From the NCBI RefSeq assembly GCF_902167145.1, contig NC_050105.1, forward strand, positions 120,917,898 through 120,981,897: a DNA stretch of 64,000 nt. The letters are read 5' to 3'. Below, piece after piece: positions 56,977 through 64,000 of this stretch. Below the pieces are notes generated by a model, which saw nothing but the letters and a program-made list of their open reading frames with translations, did not search any database and was not told where the DNA came from. The position numbers and the translations under genes are program-made. Position 1 is the stretch's first letter. Each line of letters opens with the position of its first letter. The stretch comes from Zea mays (taxonomy: Eukaryota; Streptophyta; Magnoliopsida; Poales; Poaceae).

Positions 56977-57561
56977 ATGCCGCCACGCACAAGGCTAACG
57001 ACACGTAAGTCAACGGGACCAATTGGAGTGCCTCGGCATCAACTGGCCCCCCGACAGGAAAGCAGCAGCAGTGGAAGTAATGACCCCATAGGAGATCTTG
57101 AAGCCCGAGTGAGTCGACTTTAAGCAGCGCTGCAACACAGGACCGATGCTTGGGTCGCAGACGGAGATAGAATCAATGAACTAAGAAGGGACATCCGTCA
57201 CCTGCAGGATCAGCTTGCTGATCGAGACTTAGCACTTGACTGGGCAGTACAGTCTCGTTTGCTGGCATGTGCTAAGGAAGCAAGGGCTCAGGCCCGAATT
57301 AAAGAACTTAGCTCAACTGTCGACAACCTGCAGGTCTACTGCAATACGTTGCATGAGGAAGTCCATGTACTATACTCACAATTACACCCTAGTGTGCCTG
57401 CACACCCTGCTGAGGCGGAAGCCGGACCCTCTCACGTTGCGGGACGCGCGCTGGGTGGGGAGTTAGACCTTTTTGAGCCCCCTCCTTCCTTGAGGTTGGT
57501 TGATGTCTGGACTCCCACACCTGACGATGAGGCCGCCAAGAGTAATGGAAAGCAGGACTAA
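56977..57561 (+). pseudogene. ORF0 of chromovirus G: H3-tail-like N-terminus plus coiled coil, one in-frame stop
   Basis: The start ATG lies 4 nt after an acceptor-like TTTTCCCCCTTAG. Residues 1-24 contain PRTRLTTRKSTG and PRHQLA. Histone H3 has ARTKQTARKSTG and PRKQLA at the same places, with one extra residue between the two blocks here. A Ser-rich linker follows, then a long heptad region (RINELRRDIRHLQDQLADRD, ARIKELSSTVDNLQV), then an acidic Pro-rich end. TAA at 57121-57123 interrupts the frame after residue 48; both sides are in one frame. About 194 codons in all, shorter than the F ORF0 and without its middle dsRNA-binding-like part. Function unknown. Confidence 0.75.
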
Positions 57562-57744
57562 TGGTGTAATAGAAGTAGAATAGTGTATTATAGGTTGTAC
57601 AGTTGTATAATAGGTTGAACTTTTGTATAATGAGTAATGTATCCTGTTATGTAATATCGAGTCTGTATCATTACTTTTTATAGTAATGTAAAATGGAAGG
57701 TTTCTCTGGCACATTATGTTTACTTCAAATGTTTTTTGCCACAG
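57562..57744 (+). other. Untranslated gap between ORF0 and gag of element G
   Basis: 183 bp, T/A-rich with GTATAATAGGTTG-type repeats, ending TGTTTTTTGCCACAG|ATG at the gag start. Looks like an intron end. Confidence 0.6.
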
Positions 57745-60700
57745 ATGCCGACCAGGACCCGAGGACAGGACGCAGCCGGAACTTCTGGGGGAAGGGATGT
57801 TACCCCAAACCCACCTCCGGTTCCTCCCACATTAGCCGAGGCGATTACCGCCTTGGTGAATGCTACCGCAGACAATACCCGCTTCCTTAGGGAAATGGCG
57901 GGTCAGCAGCAATTCCAGCAGCAGGCAGGAAGGGGTTATCAGCAAGGCCCCCGCGAAACTACTTATTTGGATTTCTCGAAACCCGTCCACCCCTATTCGT
58001 CAAAGCTGAAGATCCACTAGAAGCTGATGAGTGGGTACGGGTTATTGAACAAAAGTTTGGTCTTCTCCGCTGCTCAGAAACGCAGAAGCCGTTATTCGCA
58101 GCACAACAACTACGTGGTCCTGCCAGTACCTGGTGGGGAAATTTTGTGGCTATTCAACCTGTCAACCATCAAGTCACCTGGGAAGAGTTTAAAGCAACCT
58201 TCCGTGAGCACTACATACCCGAAGGAGTGCTGCATATGAAACAAGAAGAATTCATGAAATTAAAACAAGGGGGAGATACCGTCAATCAGTATCTCAACAA
58301 GTTTAATCACCTGTCGCAGTATGCCATCGACCAGGTGAATACTGATTTAAAGAAGAAGAACTGTTTTATGCGGGGTTTAAATGATCGGCTACAGAGGAAA
58401 ATGGCTGCCTGTATTGACTTGACGTATGGAAAGGCTGTCAGCACAGCCTTATCTGTTGAAGCAAAATACGCAAGTTCTGGGAAGAACAAGGGATTCGGTG
58501 GTGAGAGGCCTAATCAGGGCCAGGCGAAGAGGCAACGGTTTGTGATCCGGCCTTCAAACCAAAATCGCACTTTTTCTCGTCCACCCTCATTCCCTTTCAA
58601 ACAGCCAATCATTATTTGCCCCAACAATACCCCCACTACTCCAAATCAGCCGGGTGCCCCAGGCACTCGATTCCCTGCCTTGCCCAGTTCTTCAACCGGG
58701 TGTTTTAATTGCGGCAAGTCGGGACATTTCATCAAAGACTGCCCATATCCTAAGCAAAATCAATCAAATGCTCCGCAAGGATCTGGGAGATCAGCTCAAC
58801 CCAAAGGAAATACTGTGGGGAAAAATACAAAGAAGACGGGGCGTGTATATTACACCCAAGTGGCCACTACCCCGGAAGGAGAGCCGGTGATGATGGGTAC
58901 GTTTCCCGTGGCCAGTCACCCTGCAATTATTCTTTTTGATTCTGGTGCTTCGCATACATTCATTAGCAAGAAATTTTTGGAGCAACATCACATTGCATAC
59001 CATGAATCAAAAGAGGGATTTAAAATTCATTCACCTGGGGGACACATTTTTACTAGAGAAGTGGCCTATGAAGTGCCACTAACAATGGCCGGACGGAACT
59101 TTCCTGCTAACATGATTGTTCTAAAAGGCCAGGATATAGATGTAATTTTGGGTATGAATTGGTTAACCCAACACAAGGCAATTCTCAACACTGAACTCAG
59201 AACCGTCAGGTTGAGCTATAATCAAGAAGATTTTCTTTTGTCTCTCCCCGTAACCAATCCAGCCAAGGCTTCTGGTAGAGTATATGAAGCCATTGTACCG
59301 GAGATCAAGAACATTCCGGTAGTATGTGAGTTTCCAGATGTATTTCCAGAAGATTTGCCTGGACTGCCCCCTGAAAGAGATGTAGAATTCGTAATTGAGC
59401 TAAAGCCCGGTACGGCTCCCATCTCCCGAAGATCGTACCGTATGCCCCCTAATGAGTTGGCGGAATTGAAGATTCAATTACAAGATCTACTGAATAAGGG
59501 ATTCATCCGGCCAAGCTCGTCCCCATGGGGTTGCCCCGCCATTTTTGTTAAGAAGAAGGATCAAACCTTGCGAATGTGCGTGGATTATCGACCCCTGAAT
59601 GAGGTCACCATCAAGAATAAGTACCCTCTTCCAAGGATCGACATCTTATTTGATCAACTGACTGGGGCGAGGGTATTTTCCAAAATTGATCTCAGGTCGG
59701 GCTATCACCAAATCCGTATTCGGCCCGAGGATATACCGAAGACCGCGTTTACTACGCGGTATGGATTGTTTGAATACTTGGTAATGTCTTTCGGGCTCAC
59801 AAATGCTCCTGCCCACTTCACCTATTTGATGAACTCGGTGTTCATGCCCGAGTTGGACAAGTTCGTGGTGGTCTTCATTGACGATATCTTGATATATTCT
59901 AAAAATGAAGAGGACCATGCTCAGCATCTACGGATTGTATTGACGCGCCTGAGGGAACATCAGCTGTATGCCAAGTTCAGCAAGTGCGTGTTCTGGCTGG
60001 AGGAAATTCAATTTTGGGGCACGTGTTATCGGCTAAAGGAATTGCGGTAGATCCTAGTAAGGTCAAAGATATTCTGGAGTGGAAACCCCCAACCACTGTT
60101 CATCAAGTCCGGAGTTTTCTTGGACTAGCTGGATATTATCGCAGATTCATACCAGATTTTTCTAAGCTTGTGAAGCCAATCACAAGTTTATTGAAGAATG
60201 ACATTAAATTCAATTGGTCTTCTAAGTGTAATGAAGCCTTTGAGCAATTGAAGACATTATTAACCACTGCTCCGGTATTAGCTCAACCGGACATCACTAA
60301 GCCTTTTGACGTATATTGTGATGCGTCAGGCAGTGGACTCGGCTGTGTATTAATGCAAGAGGGCCGAGTAATTGCGTATGCTTCAAGGCAGTTGCGCCGA
60401 CATGAGGAGCATTACCCAACTCATGATCTGGAGCTAGCTGTTGTGGTTCATGCCCTGAAGATTTGGCGTCACTATCTGCTGGGAAATATCTGTCACATAT
60501 ATACAGATCATAAAAGTTTGAAGTATATTTTCACCCAGTCAGAATTAAATATGAGACAAAGACGATGGCTTGAGCTTATCAAGGACTATGAACTGGAAAT
60601 CCATTATCACCCAGGCAAAGCCAATGTGGTGGCAGATGCACTGAGCCGTAAGGCTTCCTGCCACTGTCTTATGGTGAAAACCTCGGACAACACTTTGTGT

Positions 60701-62212
60701 CAAGAGATGGAAAAGCTAAACCTGGGGATAATCCAACAAGGGACTCTAAATCAGCTAAAGCTTGAGTCAATCATTTTGCAAAGGATAATTGATGCTCAAA
60801 AGGATAATCTGGGTATGAAGCACATACGAGAGAAGATAAGGGCTGGAGTAGCCAAATGTTTCAAGGAAGACGATCAAGGTGTGTTATGGTTTAAAAACCG
60901 CATAATAGTGCCAAAGAATGAAGAACTCCGCCAGCAAATCTTAGATGAAGCGCATCTTAGTCGCTATTCTATTCATCAGGGAAGCACTAAGATGTATCAT
61001 GATCTAAAGCAGCACTACTGGTGGACGAAGATGAAAATTGAAATTGCACGTTATGTGGCTAGGTGTGACACTTGCAGACGTGTCAAGGCCATACACATGA
61101 AAACTGCTGGTCCATTACAGTCTTTGCCAATACCAACATGGAAATGGGAAAACATCAGTATGGACTTTATTGTGGGATTGCCCAGGACCGCAAAGGGATA
61201 TGACTCTATTTGGGTAATTGTTGATCGACTTACAAAGATTGCTCACTTTCTACCGGTCAAGACATATTATCCGGTACTTACCTATGCAGAGTTGTACATT
61301 GCCCGTATTCTCAGTTTGCATGGTGTCCCAAAGACTATAGTGTCGGATCGTGGACCACAATTTGTATCCAAATTCTGGGAAGAACTTCATAAATCCCTGG
61401 GTACTAAGTTACTCCACAGTTCGGCCTATCATCCTCAAACCAGTGGACAGACTGAGAGAGTGAACCAAATACTTGAAGATATGCTGCGGGCATGTGTTCT
61501 GGACTTCTCACAGAAATGGGATGAATGCTTGCCTTTGGCGGAGTTTTCATATAATAATAGCTATCAAGAAAGTATCAAGATGGCACCCTTTGAAGCTTTA
61601 TATGGACGTCGATGTCGTACTCCGCTAAATTGGTCTGAACCTGGTGAAAGATGCTTCTTTAGGCCTGATATGGTGAAAGAGGCCGAGGATAAGGTTCAGA
61701 AAATTATCCATAATATGAAGAAAGCACAAGCTCGTCAGAAGAGCTATGCAGACACACGGCGAATGCCCTTATATTTCCTGGAAGGAGACTATGTCTATAT
61801 GAAAGTCTCACCAATGAAAGGAGTATCGCGTTTTGGGGTTAAAGGGAAGCTTGCACCCAGGTACATTGGTCCATTCCTGGTGCTTGAGCAATGTGGACCA
61901 GTGGCATACCGACTCCAACTACCCGAAACCTTGTCTGCTGTGCATAATGTGTTCCATGTGTCACAATTAAAGAAGTGTCTTCGGATTCCCGATCGAACTA
62001 TTGAAGTAACTGATGTTGTCCTTGAGCCGGACTTGACATATTCTGAGCATCCTATTCGAGTCTTGGATCAAAAGGACAGGGTTACCCGGAGAAAAACTCT
62101 CAAGTTTTATAAGATACAGTGGAACCAGCATTCTGAAGATGAGGCTACATGGGAAACTCAAGACTTTTTAGATAAGAATTTCCCAGGCTTTTTAGCCTCT
62201 TGTAAATTGTAA
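57745..62212 (+). pseudogene. gag-pol of chromovirus G, two frameshifts
   Basis: Start at 57745 (MPTRTRGQDAAG). Gag head with Gln tract; first frameshift near 57985, after LDFSKP; the gag domain continues in another frame ([14 protein letters not shown] through [10 protein letters not shown]). Zinc knuckle [14 protein letters not shown] at 58701. Protease DSGA at 58938. RT with [13 protein letters not shown] and FIDDILIY near 59875. Second frameshift near 60012 (IQFWGT where a Leu-Gly-His block is normal). RNase H with [10 protein letters not shown]. Integrase with zinc region and D, D, E near 61162, 61345 and 61450. Chromodomain near 62020-62190 (YKIQWNQ, ATWETQ). Length and order fit a chromovirus polyprotein; each lesion is one small indel. 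Confidence 0.93.
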
Positions 62213-62328
62213 AGCCTGTATAGCTGTGTAATAAAGAAGTGACCCCCACACCACCCCTGCCTTGTACCAGAAATAAGGAAATAAAAGTATTCCGCGTTTT
62301 CTTTTCCATTACTTACCCTAAGACTTTT

Positions 62329-62363
62329 AATCTCGGGACGAGATTCTTTTATGGGGGAAAGGA
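62329..62363 (+). promoter_or_regulatory. Pre-PPT hairpin and polypurine tract of element G
   Basis: AATCTCGGGACGAGATT (62329-62345), then ATGGGGGAAAGGA and the LTR. The duplicate is at 52689-52723. Confidence 0.78.
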
Positions 62364-64000
62364 TGTAACACCCCTGGTGTTACTATAACTAAAACTTGAG
62401 CATGGCATCATAAGCATTGGCATTGCATATGTTTGACACACCTAGAGTGCATTCACTAGGCAAAAATTTCAAACAAGTTGTATTGTTTTAATGTTTTGCA
62501 AATAGGACCCTGGATAGGAAGCTTTACCCTAAATAGGGATTAAGGGGTAAAACTTAACCCAAATTGAGGAAACCTAAATACTTTAGGGAAATAGTTATAA
62601 AATATCCCAAAAACAAAGTTGAATCACCTTTATACCCCTAAGATACCAGAAACCCTAATTGGAACCCTGGGAAAACCCTAAAACTAAACCCTAGGGGCCT
62701 ATGTGCAAAATTAGTCCACTTTTGGGCTAAAGTGCAAAAACCAAGCCAAATAAGTATTTTAAGTCATTTGGTTCACAAATATGTGGACTTAAAGGCCAAA
62801 CCCTAAGTTTTGGACTTAAATGCAAAATGGACCTCATTTGAGTTCTATACTAAGTCTGAAATTCAGGGTTATAGACCCAACTTTGGGGCTGTGTAGCTTT
62901 CAAAATAATGAGAATTCATATTAGGTGACCACAACAAGTTTGTAGCCCAATTATAGGAGAACAACTTTGTTTAAGGATTCAAGCCATGTTCTTATAAGAA
63001 ATGTGGAGAAAATCTCAACCCAAGTTGGACTGTCAGGCTGGTTCTGTCTGAACATCAGACTAACAGATTCATGCCCTCAACTTCAAGCTTAAATTCCAGC
63101 TTGATCCAATGGGTTTTTGTGGCATCATCATATTACAAAGTTGCAGATGATGTATTGCTCTACACTTGTTCTGCAGAACCTCGGATGAGTTGCCATATGA
63201 ATTCGAGAGAAAACTGGGCTGTCAGGTTCATTTAACTGAAACTGGCCATGGTACAGTAAAGGGTAACTGAAGAAGATCCCATCCCTTTGCTCGCCGCCGG
63301 TGGTCCATCACCGTTGATCACCGCTCGCCGTGATTCGTGCGTCGTGGCCATCGGATAAACATGCCTCGGTAAAGATCCTCACCGTCGGTGAGCTGGCCAC
63401 CACTCCGACGGCCTCCCCTACCTTCCCATCTGCTTTGCGGCTGGAGCGATAGGCTCGCCGGTGAACCGCCGCCGTCCGACCATGCGCCGCGTGTCTTAAC
63501 CGCGCCACCGTATCACCGCGACCCCCTCCAACTGTCCATCGATCACTGGAGTTACTGCCACGCCATAGGACACGTATTCACCGCGCCAGGCTTCTTCCTC
63601 ATCTTCGGCCGCCACCGCGCCATCATCAATTCAAGCGCCACCGCTCGCTCCGCCTATAAATTGAGCCCCCGGCCAGCTACGCTAGGTCATACCAAAGCCA
63701 TAGCCACCACTCCCGTCTCCAATTAGCCCCCATAGCCAGAGAATCACTCACTTCCCCCAATTCAGTTTCTGTCACCGTGAAACGAGCCTCACCGTCGCCA
63801 GCCATACTCCGGTCAGTTCCCGTCTTCTGCTCCCTTGTTTAAGCGTTCTCATGCATCTGCGATGCTCCCCGGCCCCTTTAATCGAACCAAATCGCCTGGG
63901 ATCGCCGGGAACGCAACACTTTAACCGCCATGCTCACGGCCACCGTGGCCAGAGCTACGTAGTTGGTTTTAGCTGCAATTAGGTTGGGGGAAATAGTCAG
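62364..64000 (+). repeat. Next LTR of element G, incomplete at the window end
   Basis: First 1637 bp of the LTR. It matches 52724-54372, except that the left copy has a 12-bp duplication (CTTCAAACTGGG, near 53578) and there are about 15 substitutions. Confidence 0.92.

Larger units (their letters stand above)
51984..64000 (+). mobile_element. Element G: Ty3/gypsy chromovirus with 4.0-kb LTRs, recombinant structure, runs off the window
   Basis: Layout: pol 3' end (51984-52723), LTR (52724-56736), PBS, ORF0, gag-pol (57745-62212), PPT, next LTR from 62364 to beyond 64000. LTRs begin TGTAACACCCCTGG and end GTCACA. The aligned 1.6 kb of the two LTRs shows about 15 substitutions and a 12-bp indel by eye. 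It has a C-terminal chromodomain like F, but LTR and proteins are clearly another family. I do not know its maize family name. Confidence 0.92.

Noticed and set aside
56977..57561. A real histone H3 gene or pseudogene at G ORF0
   Set aside because: Similarity stops after the tail-like first ~24 residues; no histone fold follows, and the ORF sits exactly where chromoviruses carry ORF0.

Overview
The window looks like intergenic DNA of maize (Zea mays) or a very close relative. It is almost entirely nested retrotransposons: Sirevirus Ty1/copia elements of the Ji/Opie type, long-LTR Ty3/gypsy chromoviruses, and one plant L1-type LINE. I see no intact host gene, no tRNA or rRNA gene and no CRISPR array. 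The only host-like coding trace is one exon of a nucleotide-sugar transporter near 33.9-34.1 kb.

Layout. 1-26.7 kb is a stack of insertions. Copia-A (minus strand; pol at 1-2553, gag at 21.4-24.0 kb, 5' LTR at 24029-25211) is split by Copia-B (minus, 2554-21394, TSD ctttc). The 5' LTR of Copia-B is split by gypsy element E (11166-21069, TSD gagag). Copia-A itself sits in a gypsy LTR, D (25212-26659), and D sits in the 5' LTR of a decayed plus-strand copia, C (26660-29850). A truncated minus-strand LTR element (H) fills 29851 to about 32.3 kb. A 2.3-kb spacer with the transporter exon follows. A minus-strand LINE (34.6-52.0 kb) is split by chromovirus F (37480-50078, TSD agctc). From 51984 to the end is chromovirus G: a 740-bp piece of pol 3' end, a 4.0-kb LTR, the internal region, and the start of the next LTR.

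How the parts work together. F and G encode Gag, protease, RT, RNase H and integrase with a C-terminal chromodomain. Upstream of gag each has an extra ORF (ORF0). Both ORF0 proteins begin with a sequence resembling the histone H3 N-terminal tail around Lys9, the mark that chromodomains read in general. Every ORF0 and gag start codon lies at, or 4 nt after, a splice-acceptor-like AG. The LTRs of E, D, F and G, four different families, each hold two exon-like segments joined in the same phase by a GC-AG type intron of about 1 kb; the second is Cys-rich and acidic in E, D and F. F, E and G also share hairpins on both sides of the polypurine tract. E has no gag-pol and carries degenerate tandem repeats instead, so it is probably a non-autonomous partner of F-like elements. 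The H3-like ORF0 and the spliced LTR segments are the most interesting material here.

Limits. All calls are from reading the sequence. Family names are by recognition, not database search. LTR divergences are eye counts.
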